A stretch of DNA of 64,000 nt from Eubacteriales bacterium (GTDB taxonomy: Bacteria; Bacillota; Clostridia; Lachnospirales; Lachnospiraceae). Positions within the stretch are counted from its first letter, which is position 1. Every line of letters starts with the position of its first letter. The position numbers and the translations under genes are program-made. Location of the stretch: contig JAUNOY010000004.1 of assembly GCA_030536995.1 (NCBI GenBank), forward strand, positions 101,145 through 165,144. Direction: 5' to 3'. This document shows, in pieces, positions 8,695-16,821 of this stretch. A model generated the notes under the pieces. The model did no database searches, was not told the origin of the DNA, and saw nothing but the letters and a program-made list of their open reading frames with translations.

Positions 8695-9567
8695 TTAAAG
8701 TGCCAATAGCTTCGCAGTCTCCTCAATATACTCCGGCGTTGTCCCGCAGCAGCCGCCTATAACAGAGGCGCCGTTCTCCACCAGAACCTTCATATGCTTC
8801 GCAAATTCTTTGGCAGACATACTGTACTGCGCATTGCCATACTCATCAATAAGAGGCATACCTGCATTGGGCTTGGCGACAACCGGAATAGACACACTTT
8901 CTTTGATGTTGCGAATGACGGAAACAAGCTGATCCGGGCCGACGGAACAGTTGATGCCGACGGCAGCGGCTCCAGCGCTTTCCAGAGCAACGGCAGCTTC
9001 CACCGCATTTCCGCCGCTGAAAATACTTCCGTCAGCCTCCACTGTCATGGTGCAAAGAACAGGAAGAGAGCAGACGGAACCGGCAGCGTCAAGAGCAGCC
9101 AGAGTTTCCTCGATATTAATCATAGTTTCTGCTGCAATAAAATCCACACCGGCCTCTTCCAGAAGCTGAATCTGCTCGCAGTAAACCTCAAATGCATCCT
9201 CATAAGTCAAATCTCCGGCAGGCGCCATCATTTTTCCGGTTGTTGTAATATCGCCTGCCACCAGAATATCCGCCCCCACAGCCTCTCTGGAAAGGGAGAC
9301 AAGAGAATGATTCAGTTCCCGGATCTGTCCTTCAAGATTGTGAAGGCGGAGATTGAAACGATTGCCGCCGAAAGTAGGGGCGTAAACAGCGCGGCTGCCC
9401 GCACGAACATAAGCGCGCTGAAGGTTAAGAAAAATATCCCTGTTCTCCAGAATCCATTTCTCAGTGCAAATCCCCCGCGGCATACCCGCAGCCATAAGAT
9501 TAGAACCTGTTGCTCCGTCAAGGAGAAGAATCTTCTGTGTCAGTGTCTGAAATTGTTCTCTAGTCAT
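8695..9567 (-). CDS. Homocysteine S-methyltransferase domain protein
   Basis: This is a 290-residue stand-alone homologue of the N-terminal MetH/BHMT domain, which moves a methyl group to homocysteine to make methionine. The start is LLLDGATGSNLMAAGMP. The three zinc-binding cysteines are visible as GINCS and GGCCGTTPEY near the C-terminus. The MetH folate, cobalamin and activation domains are absent, so the methyl donor is unclear (S-methylmethionine, or a corrinoid protein encoded elsewhere). I start at the ATG whose complement is 9565-9567, eight bases from AGGAGG; a longer frame to 9621 lacks such a site. Confidence 0.9.
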   Translation of the reverse strand: MTREQFQTLTQKILLLDGATGSNLMAAGMPRGICTEKWILENRDIFLNLQRAYVRAGSRAVYAPTFGGNRFNLRLHNLEGQIRELNHSLVSLSREAVGADILVAGDITTTGKMMAPAGDLTYEDAFEVYCEQIQLLEEAGVDFIAAETMINIEETLAALDAAGSVCSLPVLCTMTVEADGSIFSGGNAVEAAVALESAGAAAVGINCSVGPDQLVSVIRNIKESVSIPVVAKPNAGMPLIDEYGNAQYSMSAKEFAKHMKVLVENGASVIGGCCGTTPEYIEETAKLLAL

Positions 9568-9607
9568 GAAAGTCCTCCTGAAATAAAAAATAGTAAGTTC
9601 TAAGCTG

Positions 9608-9625
9608 CCCCTTCCGCGCAAGGGG
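9608..9625 (-). other. GC-rich hairpin in the methyltransferase leader
   Basis: CCCCTT and AAGGGG pair around a six-base GC loop, upstream of the minus-strand methyltransferase. On that strand it is followed at a distance by TATTTTTTATTT. It could be a weak terminator of the epimerase transcript, or part of the folded element next to it. Confidence 0.45.
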
Positions 9626-9671
9626 GCTATTGTTAAAAGTAAATACGAGGGCCGTCTCAGCAGACCTCGAT

Positions 9672-9847
9672 CAAGAACGCTTCAGCGTTCTTGCTGCGAA
9701 ATGCGCGTTGCAAAGCAACATTTTCTTCTGCGCATTTCTGCAATCTTCGCCGGAGGCGTTTATCTCAGTCGGAGATTGCACTCCCACGGAGACTAATTTG
9801 TTATAACTCACCACTTTAGAAGTGGGAGTCTTCTCCGACTAAGATAA
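9672..9847. repeat. Highly structured repeat-like element (possible MITE or IS200/IS605-derived end)
   Basis: At least four stems lie in 176 bases. They are CAAGAACGC/GCGTTCTTG (9672-9693), GAAATGCGC/GCGCATTTC (9698-9738) with an inner GTTGC/GCAAC, GCAATCT/AGATTGC (9740-9779), and a large imperfect palindrome from TTATCTCAGTCGGAGA (9760) to TCTCCGACTAAGATAA (9847) that also pairs CTCCCAC with GTGGGAG. The right arm runs into the 3' end of the epimerase gene. There is no ORF. The look is that of a short non-autonomous mobile element or a decayed transposon RNA end. Origin is inferred. Confidence 0.55.
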
Positions 9848-10706
9848 AATATTCTTTGTGAAACTCTTCTTTGCTTTTCAGCACATTAATATTCTCTTTC
9901 TCGGCCAGAGTTCCCTCAAATCCGCAGTCGTCACACCGTCCCATCCAAGGCTCCAGACAAACGAAAGGCGCACCCGGAACAGACCAGATTCCGAAGTTCG
10001 GAAAGCCCTTACAGGAAAGAGAAACATATGGTGTACCGTCAGGGAAAAGAATAGAAGCCTTTTCAATCTGCCCGTCGACCACAAGAGCGTCCTTATCAAA
10101 CATATGCTCGTCAATTCTGCGGCAGCCGTCTGTAAGAGAAAGGGTATGAGGTTCATCCGGTCTGGCTGTGCCGTGATTGAGATCGACCAGATAATAAGTC
10201 AGAGAATCCTTTCCCTCAAAAGAAAGAAGATACTCGCTCTGTCTGCCCTGTCCGTCAGCCGGAACGTTGAAAGCAGGATGGCCGCCGATGGTGAAATACA
10301 TGGTTTCTTCGCCCGGATTGGTCACCTTCCAGGAAACAGTTACAGTACGGCCCTTCAAGGTATGTGTAATCTCCAACTGGAACTCATAAGGGTATTTTTC
10401 GAGAGTTTCCGGAGAAGATTTCAGCACATGGGTGATGGAATCCTCGGTTCTGCAGGTACAGACAAACTCACTGTCCCGGGCAAAGCCGTGCTGTTTGGAA
10501 GGAAATTCTCTGCCGAGAGTCCGGAAATGATCCAGATAATGGCGTCCCACATTTGGGAAAAGAACCGGCGCATGGCGTTTCCAGAAAGCCGGATCTGCCT
10601 GCCAGATAACTTCCCTGTTTTTCTCCTTATCAAAAATACTGCACAATTCTGCGCCGTGATCGTTTACAGAAACCTGAAGAAACTCATTTTCTATGGTATG
10701 TGTCAT
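9816..10706 (-). CDS. Aldose 1-epimerase family protein
   Basis: This is a galactose-mutarotase-like enzyme of 296 residues that would interconvert sugar anomers in the cytosol. Motifs of the YihR/LacX-type family are seen: GAELCSIFDK near the start, HAPVLFPNVGR, KQHGFARDSEF, FTIGGHPAFNVP with the likely catalytic His, and VCLEPWMGRCD. I choose the ATG at 10704-10706 (minus strand), which follows AGGAGGATTTAGTC. The last nine residues (ILVGEDSHF) and the stop are encoded by the right arm of the repeat element, so the native C-terminus may have been replaced. Sugar specificity cannot be told. Confidence 0.9.
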   Translation of the reverse strand: MTHTIENEFLQVSVNDHGAELCSIFDKEKNREVIWQADPAFWKRHAPVLFPNVGRHYLDHFRTLGREFPSKQHGFARDSEFVCTCRTEDSITHVLKSSPETLEKYPYEFQLEITHTLKGRTVTVSWKVTNPGEETMYFTIGGHPAFNVPADGQGRQSEYLLSFEGKDSLTYYLVDLNHGTARPDEPHTLSLTDGCRRIDEHMFDKDALVVDGQIEKASILFPDGTPYVSLSCKGFPNFGIWSVPGAPFVCLEPWMGRCDDCGFEGTLAEKENINVLKSKEEFHKEYFILVGEDSHF

Positions 10707-10852
10707 GACTAAATCCTCCTTACAATACGATATAAAGACCATTGTTGGTCAGATTCCGCAGACAAACCTGCTTTTTCTATATGTTATTATAGCATAATCG
10801 ACAAAAATTTACCAGTTTTTTTATAAGATATGTGCAAAATAACAATTAAGCG

Positions 10853-10881
10853 TTGACTTGAAAGCGCTTTTTTGTTACAAT
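10853..10881 (+). promoter_or_regulatory. pfp promoter with embedded cre-like operator
   Basis: A near-consensus sigma-A promoter: TTGACT (10853-10858), a 17-base spacer and TACAAT (10876-10881). The spacer itself is TGAAAGCGCTTTTT (10859-10872), with an AAAGCGCTTT palindrome that fits the CcpA cre consensus. A repressor there would block polymerase, so carbon catabolite control of pfp is likely. On the other strand a TATAAT (complement of 10786-10791) may serve the epimerase. Confidence 0.78.
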
Positions 10882-10947
10882 TTACCTTAATGAGGCGAGC
10901 GTCAGCGAGAAAAGAGACGTGATGCGCAATGTTAGGAGGACAATTAA

Positions 10948-12201
10948 ATGGCTAAAAAGAGAAATATCATCGTAGGACAGTCCGGCGGACCAACCGCAGT
11001 AATCAACTCAAGTCTGGCAGGCGTATACAAGAATGCCATTGAAAGAGGTTTTGACAAAGTATACGGAATGAGAAACGGAATTCAGGGCTTATTGGATGAG
11101 CAGTATATCGACTTATCTACCCAGATTCATTCCGAACTGGACATTGAGCTTTTAAAGAGAACTCCATCTGCATTTTTAGGTTCCTGCCGTTATAAATTAC
11201 CGGAAATCCATGAAAACAGAGAAATCTATGAGAAACTTTTCGGAATTTTAAAGAAACTGGATATTGATACCCTGATCTACATCGGTGGAAACGACTCTAT
11301 GGATACGATCAAGAAATTATCCGACTACGCGATTCTTACAGGACAGACTCAGAAATTCATCGGCTGTCCGAAGACCATTGATAACGACCTGGCATTAACA
11401 GACCATACACCGGGCTTTGGAAGCGCTGCCAAATATATTGCAGCATCCACAAAAGAAGTAATCCGTGATGCAGAAGGCCTTACCTATAAGAAAAATATGA
11501 TTACCATCATGGAAATTATGGGACGTAACGCAGGATGGCTTACAGGGGCTGCAGCGCTTGCGAAAACAGAAGACTGCGACGGACCGGATCTCATCTACCT
11601 TCCGGAAGTGGCATTCGATATTGACAAATTCCTTGTAAAAGTGAAAGACCTTCTTTCCAAAAAAGCATCTGTTGTGATTGCAGTATCTGAAGGAATCAAA
11701 CTTGCAGACGGCAGATATGTATGTGAACTTGGAAATACAGGCGACTATGTAGACGCATTCGGACATAAACAGCTTCAGGGTACAGCGACCTACCTTGCGA
11801 ACTTCCTGGCAGCAGAGTGCGGATGTAAAACAAGAGCCGTTGAGCTTTCCACCTTACAGAGATGCGCATCCCACATGGCTTCCAGAACAGATATAGAAGA
11901 AGCGTTCATGGTTGGCGGCGCTGCAGTGAAGGCTGCAGACGAAGGAGACACAGGCAAGATGGTTGTAATCGACCGTGTATCCGATGATCCATACATGTCA
12001 AAAACAGGTATCTACGATGTACACCGCATCGCAAACGAAGAGAAACTTGTTCCGAGAAACTGGATGAACAGAGATGCAACCTATGTGACAGAAGACTTCG
12101 TAGACTATGTGAAACCGCTGATTCAGGGTGATTACCAGCCGATTATGGTAAACGGTCTTCCGAGACATCTGGTACTCAACACAGGCAAAAAGAGAAGATA
12201 A
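10948..12201 (+). CDS. pfp: Pyrophosphate-dependent 6-phosphofructokinase
   Basis: This 417-residue enzyme converts fructose 6-phosphate to fructose 1,6-bisphosphate using PPi. The nucleotide site starts GQSGGPTAVINSSL. The two residues that set the phosphoryl donor are both of the PPi type: Asp in IGGNDSMDT (Gly in ATP enzymes) and Lys in PKTIDND (Gly in PGTIDND). The catalytic Asp pair of TIDND is kept, and MEIMGRNAGW follows. The start is set by TTAGGAGGACAATTAA before the ATG. The next gene is ppdK, whose enzyme releases PPi when running toward PEP and can run in reverse, so the two make a PPi-linked glycolysis. Confidence 0.95.
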   Translation: MAKKRNIIVGQSGGPTAVINSSLAGVYKNAIERGFDKVYGMRNGIQGLLDEQYIDLSTQIHSELDIELLKRTPSAFLGSCRYKLPEIHENREIYEKLFGILKKLDIDTLIYIGGNDSMDTIKKLSDYAILTGQTQKFIGCPKTIDNDLALTDHTPGFGSAAKYIAASTKEVIRDAEGLTYKKNMITIMEIMGRNAGWLTGAAALAKTEDCDGPDLIYLPEVAFDIDKFLVKVKDLLSKKASVVIAVSEGIKLADGRYVCELGNTGDYVDAFGHKQLQGTATYLANFLAAECGCKTRAVELSTLQRCASHMASRTDIEEAFMVGGAAVKAADEGDTGKMVVIDRVSDDPYMSKTGIYDVHRIANEEKLVPRNWMNRDATYVTEDFVDYVKPLIQGDYQPIMVNGLPRHLVLNTGKKRR

Positions 12202-12216
12202 GCATAAAAACAGAAA

Positions 12217-12259
12217 CAAAATCTCCCGTGCTGATTTTACATCGGTATGGGGGATTTTG
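12217..12259 (+). terminator. Terminator after pfp
   Basis: CAAAATCTCCC pairs with GGGGGATTTTG around a loop of about 21 bases. It lies 16 bases after the pfp stop, followed by TTG with only a short T-run. Confidence 0.65.
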
Positions 12260-12357
12260 TTGCAGAGAAACAAATGCGGAAATCCGACTTAATCAAGGTG
12301 TAAAGAAAAATTTTATACAAAATTACAAAAGTTTTTCACCTTTTTGACAGAATGACC

Positions 12358-12386
12358 TTGACTAATGACATTAAAATCTATAAAAT
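12358..12386 (+). promoter_or_regulatory. ppdK promoter
   Basis: TTGACT, a 17-base spacer and TAAAAT, ending 68 bases before the ppdK start. A second TTGACA lies just upstream at 12344-12349 but has no matching -10. Confidence 0.65.
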
Positions 12387-12453
12387 GATTATGTGCGTAT
12401 AGAAAACATATTTTGTGTTTTTAAAGAACAATAATTTAGGAGGAAAATGTAAA

Positions 12454-15078
12454 ATGGCAAAATGGGTTTACATGTTCACAGAAGGTGACGCTACAATGAG
12501 AAACCTTCTGGGTGGTAAAGGCGCTAACCTTGCTGAGATGACAAACCTTGGTCTTCCTGTACCGCAGGGCTTCACAATCACAACTGAAGCTTGTACTCAG
12601 TACTATGAGGACGGAAGAAAGATCAACGATGAGATCATGGCTCAGATCATGGAAGCAATTACCAAAATGGAAGGAGTTACCGGTAAAAAATTCGGTGACA
12701 AAGAAAATCCTCTGCTCGTTTCCGTTCGTTCCGGTGCTAGAGCATCCATGCCTGGTATGATGGACACTATCCTTAACCTTGGTCTTAACGAAGAAGTTGT
12801 TCATACATTAGCAGAAAAATCCGGTAATGCTCGTTGGGCATGGGACTGCTACAGAAGATTTATCCAGATGTACTCTGACGTAGTTATGGAAGTTGGTAAA
12901 AAATACTTCGAAGAGCTCATCGACAAGATGAAAGAAGAAAAAGGTGTTAAGCAGGACGTTGAACTTACTGCAGAAGACCTTGAAACACTTGCTAACCAGT
13001 TTAAAGCAGAATACAAAGAAAAAATCGGCGAAGACTTCCCATCTGATCCTAAGGAACAGCTTATGGGCGCTGTTAAAGCCGTATTCCGTTCCTGGGACAA
13101 CCCACGTGCGAACGTATACCGTCGTGACAACGATATCCCATATTCCTGGGGTACAGCTGTTAACGTACAGATGATGGCATTCGGTAACATGGGTGATGAC
13201 TGTGGTACAGGTGTTGCGTTTACTCGTGACCCAGCTACAGGTGAGAATGGTCTGTTCGGTGAGTTCCTTACAAACGCTCAGGGTGAGGACGTAGTTGCCG
13301 GTGTTCGTACACCAATGCACATCTCCGAGATGGAGCAGAAATTCCCGGAAGCATTCGCTCAGTTTAAAGACGTTTGCAGCAGACTTGAGAAACACTACAG
13401 AGATATGCAGGATATGGAGTTCACTGTAGAGCACGGTAAACTTTATATGCTTCAGACACGTAACGGTAAGAGAACAGCTCAGGCTGCTCTTAAGATCGCT
13501 TGTGACCTTGTAGATGAAGGCATGAGAACAGAAGAAGAAGCTGTTGCAATGATCGACCCACGTAACCTTGACACTCTGCTTCACCCACAGTTCGACGCTG
13601 CTGCACTGAAAGCTGCAGAGCCGGCTGCAAGAGCACTTGGCGCTTCTCCGGGAGCTGCATGCGGTAAAATCGTATTCACAGCTGAGGACGCTAAAGCTTG
13701 GGCTGAAAGAGGAGAGAAAGTAGTTCTCGTTCGTCTTGAGACATCCCCAGAGGATATCGAAGGTATGAAAGCTGCTCAGGGTATCCTGACAGTTCGTGGT
13801 GGTATGACATCTCATGCAGCTGTAGTAGCTCGTGGTATGGGTACATGCTGCGTATCCGGTTGTGGCGAGATCGCAATGGATGAAGAAAACAAGAAATTTA
13901 CACTTGCTGGTAAAGAATATCATGAAGGAGACTTCCTCTCCCTTGATGGTTCTACAGGATGCATCTACGACGGAATCATTCCTACAGTAGACGCTAGCAT
14001 CGCTGGTGAGTTCGGAAGAATCATGGGATGGGCTGACAAGTTCAGAACTCTTAAAGTTCGTACAAACGCTGATACTCCTGCAGATGCTAAAAAAGCTCGT
14101 GAGCTTGGCGCTGAAGGTATCGGTCTTTGCCGTACAGAGCATATGTTCTTCGAAGGCAACAGAATCGACGCATTCCGTGAGATGATCTGCTCCGAAACTG
14201 TAGAAGAGAGAGAAGCAGCTCTTGAGAAGATCCTTCCAGAGCAGCAGGGAGACTTCGAGGCACTTTACGAAGCACTTGAAGGTAACCCGGTTACTATCCG
14301 TTTCCTGGATCCGCCGCTTCATGAGTTCGTTCCAACAACAGAAGAAGATATTAAGAAACTTGCTGATTCTCAGGGCAAAACTGTAGAGCAGATCAAGACA
14401 ATCATCGATTCCTTACATGAGTTCAACCCAATGATGGGACATCGTGGATGCCGTCTTGCTGTAACATACCCAGAGATCGCTAAAATGCAGACAAAAGCAG
14501 TTATCCGTGCAGCTATCAATGTTAAGAAAGCACACGCTGACTGGAATGTTTGCCCAGAGATCATGATCCCATTAGTAGGCGACGTAAAAGAGCTTAAATA
14601 CGTTAAGAAAGTTGTTGTTGAGACAGCAGACGCTGAGATCGCAGCAGCTGGCGTAGAGCTTAAATACGAAGTTGGTACTATGATCGAGATCCCACGTGCA
14701 GCTCTTACAGCTGACGATATCGCAAAAGAGGCAGACTTCTTCTGCTTCGGTACAAACGACCTTACACAGATGACATTCGGTTTCTCCCGTGATGACGCTG
14801 GTAAGTTCCTTAACGCATACTATGACGCTAAGATCTTCGAGAACGATCCATTCGCTAAACTCGACCAGACAGGCGTTGGTAAGTTAATGGATATGGCAAT
14901 CAAACTCGGTAAACCGGTTAATCCAAACCTGCACATCGGTATCTGCGGTGAGCACGGCGGTGACCCAACATCCGTAGAATTCTGCCATAAGATCGGTCTG
15001 GACTACGTTTCCTGTTCTCCATTCCGTGTTCCGATCGCTCGTCTTGCAGCAGCACAGGCAGCTATCAACAACAAATAA
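12454..15078 (+). CDS. ppdK: Pyruvate, phosphate dikinase
   Basis: This 874-residue enzyme interconverts pyruvate + ATP + Pi with PEP + AMP + PPi. Length and landmarks match the Clostridium symbiosum enzyme: the N-terminal ATP-grasp part (LLGGKGANLAEMTNLGLPVP), the phosphorylated His454 in GGMTSHAAVVARG, the PEP/pyruvate barrel with GLCRTEHMFF and CFGTNDLTQMTFG, and Cys831 in CGEHGGDP. The ATG at 12454 follows TAGGAGGAAAATGTAA; an upstream in-frame GTG is less likely. Codon use is strongly biased toward GCT, GTT and CTT, unlike the flanking genes, which suggests very high expression. It has its own promoter and terminator. Confidence 0.97.
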   Translation: MAKWVYMFTEGDATMRNLLGGKGANLAEMTNLGLPVPQGFTITTEACTQYYEDGRKINDEIMAQIMEAITKMEGVTGKKFGDKENPLLVSVRSGARASMPGMMDTILNLGLNEEVVHTLAEKSGNARWAWDCYRRFIQMYSDVVMEVGKKYFEELIDKMKEEKGVKQDVELTAEDLETLANQFKAEYKEKIGEDFPSDPKEQLMGAVKAVFRSWDNPRANVYRRDNDIPYSWGTAVNVQMMAFGNMGDDCGTGVAFTRDPATGENGLFGEFLTNAQGEDVVAGVRTPMHISEMEQKFPEAFAQFKDVCSRLEKHYRDMQDMEFTVEHGKLYMLQTRNGKRTAQAALKIACDLVDEGMRTEEEAVAMIDPRNLDTLLHPQFDAAALKAAEPAARALGASPGAACGKIVFTAEDAKAWAERGEKVVLVRLETSPEDIEGMKAAQGILTVRGGMTSHAAVVARGMGTCCVSGCGEIAMDEENKKFTLAGKEYHEGDFLSLDGSTGCIYDGIIPTVDASIAGEFGRIMGWADKFRTLKVRTNADTPADAKKARELGAEGIGLCRTEHMFFEGNRIDAFREMICSETVEEREAALEKILPEQQGDFEALYEALEGNPVTIRFLDPPLHEFVPTTEEDIKKLADSQGKTVEQIKTIIDSLHEFNPMMGHRGCRLAVTYPEIAKMQTKAVIRAAINVKKAHADWNVCPEIMIPLVGDVKELKYVKKVVVETADAEIAAAGVELKYEVGTMIEIPRAALTADDIAKEADFFCFGTNDLTQMTFGFSRDDAGKFLNAYYDAKIFENDPFAKLDQTGVGKLMDMAIKLGKPVNPNLHIGICGEHGGDPTSVEFCHKIGLDYVSCSPFRVPIARLAAAQAAINNK

Positions 15079-15121
15079 TTAATCAATAACTGAATATTGA
15101 TTTTGTGTCCAAACGAGATAG

Positions 15122-15153
15122 AACCCCTCCGTCCTTGTGGCGGAGGGGTTTTT
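15122..15153 (+). terminator. Strong terminator after ppdK
   Basis: AACCCCTCCG pairs perfectly with CGGAGGGGTT around nine bases and runs into five Ts. Confidence 0.92.
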
Positions 15154-15205
15154 GCGTATAAGATTCTCGTGTACACAAAAAGAAACATTAAATATGATAG
15201 AATGG

Positions 15206-15214
15206 TGCTATAAT
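15206..15214 (+). promoter_or_regulatory. Extended -10 element
   Basis: TGCTATAAT, an extended -10, lies 40 bases before the next ATG. No good -35 box is seen at the right distance, which extended -10 promoters can tolerate. Confidence 0.45.
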
Positions 15215-15253
15215 AAATATATTAAATGATAAAGCAAGAGGTGAATAACTATT

Positions 15254-15649
15254 ATGGAAGAATTAGTGGGAAAAAGATGCAGGGTTTCAGATGAAAACTC
15301 CTTTTTTTATGGAGATTGCGGTGTCATAGACTTCTTTGACGGCGAATTATATCACGTTATGATTGACGGGGATATGGATACCTTTGCTTTTGAAAGAGAA
15401 GCGATACAAATTCTGGATGAAGAAGCAGCAGAAACAAAAGAGAAGAATGTTGCTGTATCCCGGGAAACTGTCCTGGAGAGTGTCACCCATCGGATGTTGA
15501 CGAAACAGGAACTTATAAAAGCCATCAATCAGGCTTTTCCGGATGAGGGTCCGGACAGTACAGCGCCGATTGCTGCCATTGCAATTACTCAGTTATCTGA
15601 CGGAACCACACTTCAGAGCATTACACTGGCGAAAAAACTTCCGGTCTGA
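15254..15649 (+). CDS. Hypothetical protein, 131 residues
   Basis: I do not recognise this protein. It is acidic and soluble with no signal peptide. The N-terminal ~50 residues (LVGKRCRVSDENSFFYGDCG and then DGELYHVMIDG) read like a small beta-barrel. The C-terminal half contains HRMLTKQELIKAINQAFP and ends in a strand-rich stretch. It is monocistronic, with its own -10 element, and sits between ppdK and the capsule locus. A weak AGAGGTG ribosome site precedes the ATG. Confidence 0.8.
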   Translation: MEELVGKRCRVSDENSFFYGDCGVIDFFDGELYHVMIDGDMDTFAFEREAIQILDEEAAETKEKNVAVSRETVLESVTHRMLTKQELIKAINQAFPDEGPDSTAPIAAIAITQLSDGTTLQSITLAKKLPV

Positions 15650-15756
15650 AAACGTAAACAAACCAACTTTCCATCGTGACATTTTGACAATAAAAGTAAT
15701 TATAAAAAAGCAATAATAGACAAAAAGCGGAAAATATCCAAAAACCTGAGAATTCC
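15650..15756. other. AT-rich spacer before the capsule promoter
   Basis: The spacer has no ORF. A TTGACA near 15684 has no -10 at proper spacing, and no clear terminator for the preceding hypothetical gene is visible. Confidence 0.4.
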
Positions 15757-15785
15757 TTGTATTCAAAGAGTGATTGCGCTATAAT
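15757..15785 (+). promoter_or_regulatory. Promoter of the capsule locus
   Basis: TTGTAT, a 17-base spacer and a perfect TATAAT. The leader before cpsB is about 140 bases long. Confidence 0.75.
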
Positions 15786-15930
15786 AAACACGAAAAGTAC
15801 AGTATAGCATTTTATCAGAGCAGAGTTACATTTTGAAATCCGAATAGTATGATGAGAGAGGCTACCCTTTCGAAATGATTAAATTTCCGGAAAGGGGGTG
15901 CTTTTTCCGCGTAAAAAAAGAGGAGGTAAG

Positions 15931-16647
15931 ATGTCCGGTTTTTGTGACATACATACACATATTCTGCCGGGAATAGATGACGGCGCCAGAGATTGGGATA
16001 TGTGTCTGGAAATGATAGACAGAGCCTGGGAAGGCGGTGTCCGGCGGATGATAGCCACACCTCACTATCTGCCCTGGAAAGAACATAAACCGAATCCTGT
16101 TCAGATTGTCCGACTATGCAGGGAAGCACAGTGGAGGGCAAGAACAGAATTAGGGCATGAAATTATCATTTATCCGGGACAGGAAATCTATTATCATGTT
16201 GATATGATAGAGGAAATCCGGAGGGGAGAAATTCTTACCATGGCCGGAACCCAGCATATACTGGTGGAATTTCCCATAGACATCAGCGCCCGGCAGCTGA
16301 AACAGGCAGTCACCCATATCTGCGAAGCCAGATACATCCCGATTCTTGCTCATATTGAACGATATGAATGCCTTAGAACCGGTGAAATTCTGGAAGAGAC
16401 GGCAGGACTGGGAGCGCTGTTTCAGATTAATATAAAATCCCTGCAGGGAAATATGCTGAACCAGACAACCCGCTGGTGTAAACATCAGTTACTGGAGCGA
16501 AAAATTGACTTTCTGGCATCTGATATGCATAATTTAAGCAGCAGACCCCCCACATCCTACGAAATGCTGGACTGGGTGGGGAAGAAGCTTGACAGAGAAT
16601 ACCAGAGAGACATATTGCTGAGAAATGCATTGCGCATGGGAATATAG
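15931..16647 (+). CDS. cpsB: PHP-domain protein-tyrosine phosphatase (CpsB/YwqE family)
   Basis: This 238-residue metal-dependent phosphatase dephosphorylates the BY-kinase that controls capsule assembly. The PHP metal motif DIHTHILPGIDDG is at the start. ATPHYLPWK, YPGQEIYYH, LVEFPI, PILAHIERYE and FLASDMHN supply the other metal ligands. The ATG at 15931 follows AGAGGAGGTAAG; an in-frame GTG at 15898 is less likely. Its kinase partner lies 17 kb downstream at 33756, which is unusual, since the two are often adjacent. Confidence 0.92.
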   Translation: MSGFCDIHTHILPGIDDGARDWDMCLEMIDRAWEGGVRRMIATPHYLPWKEHKPNPVQIVRLCREAQWRARTELGHEIIIYPGQEIYYHVDMIEEIRRGEILTMAGTQHILVEFPIDISARQLKQAVTHICEARYIPILAHIERYECLRTGEILEETAGLGALFQINIKSLQGNMLNQTTRWCKHQLLERKIDFLASDMHNLSSRPPTSYEMLDWVGKKLDREYQRDILLRNALRMGI

Positions 16648-16656
16648 AAGGAAGAA

Positions 16657-16746
16657 ATGAAAAAGAAAAAGAAATTTCCGGTTTTAAATCGTCGCATCGC
16701 CGCGTTTGAAACAGAAATGATTATACGCTTCGCCGGATTCGCCTGA
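16657..16746 (+). CDS. Candidate 29-residue leader peptide upstream of loaP
   Basis: This short ORF has an AAGGA ribosome site. It begins with M and five lysines and ends in a phenylalanine-rich tail (MIIRFAGFA). Its last codons form the 5' arm of the terminator hairpin at 16727-16778, and its stop falls in the inner stem, so a ribosome translating it would disrupt that hairpin. This geometry is that of a translation-coupled attenuator. It could also be a chance ORF. Confidence 0.4.
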   Translation: MKKKKKFPVLNRRIAAFETEMIIRFAGFA

Positions 16747-16778
16747 AACAGGACGAAATGGCGAAGCATGTCCTTTTT
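16727..16778 (+). terminator. Intrinsic terminator/attenuator between cpsB and loaP
   Basis: GCTTCGCC pairs with GGCGAAGC. Inside, TTCGCCTG pairs with CAGGACGAA apart from one bulged A. Six Ts follow at 16773-16778. It sits inside the operon before loaP, so read-through must be regulated or partial. Confidence 0.75.
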
Positions 16779-16821
16779 TAAAGGAAATCATTTTGATTTA
16801 AGGAAAGAACAGACAGGAACG

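Noticed and set aside
8794-9603. A 269-codon plus-strand frame over the methyltransferase gene
   Set aside because: The minus-strand gene has clear zinc motifs and an AGGAGG site; the plus frame has neither.
12808-14322. A 504-codon open frame on the minus strand inside ppdK
   Set aside because: It is a shadow caused by the strongly biased codons of ppdK. It has no ribosome site, and its product is a low-complexity Ser/Cys/Phe mixture.
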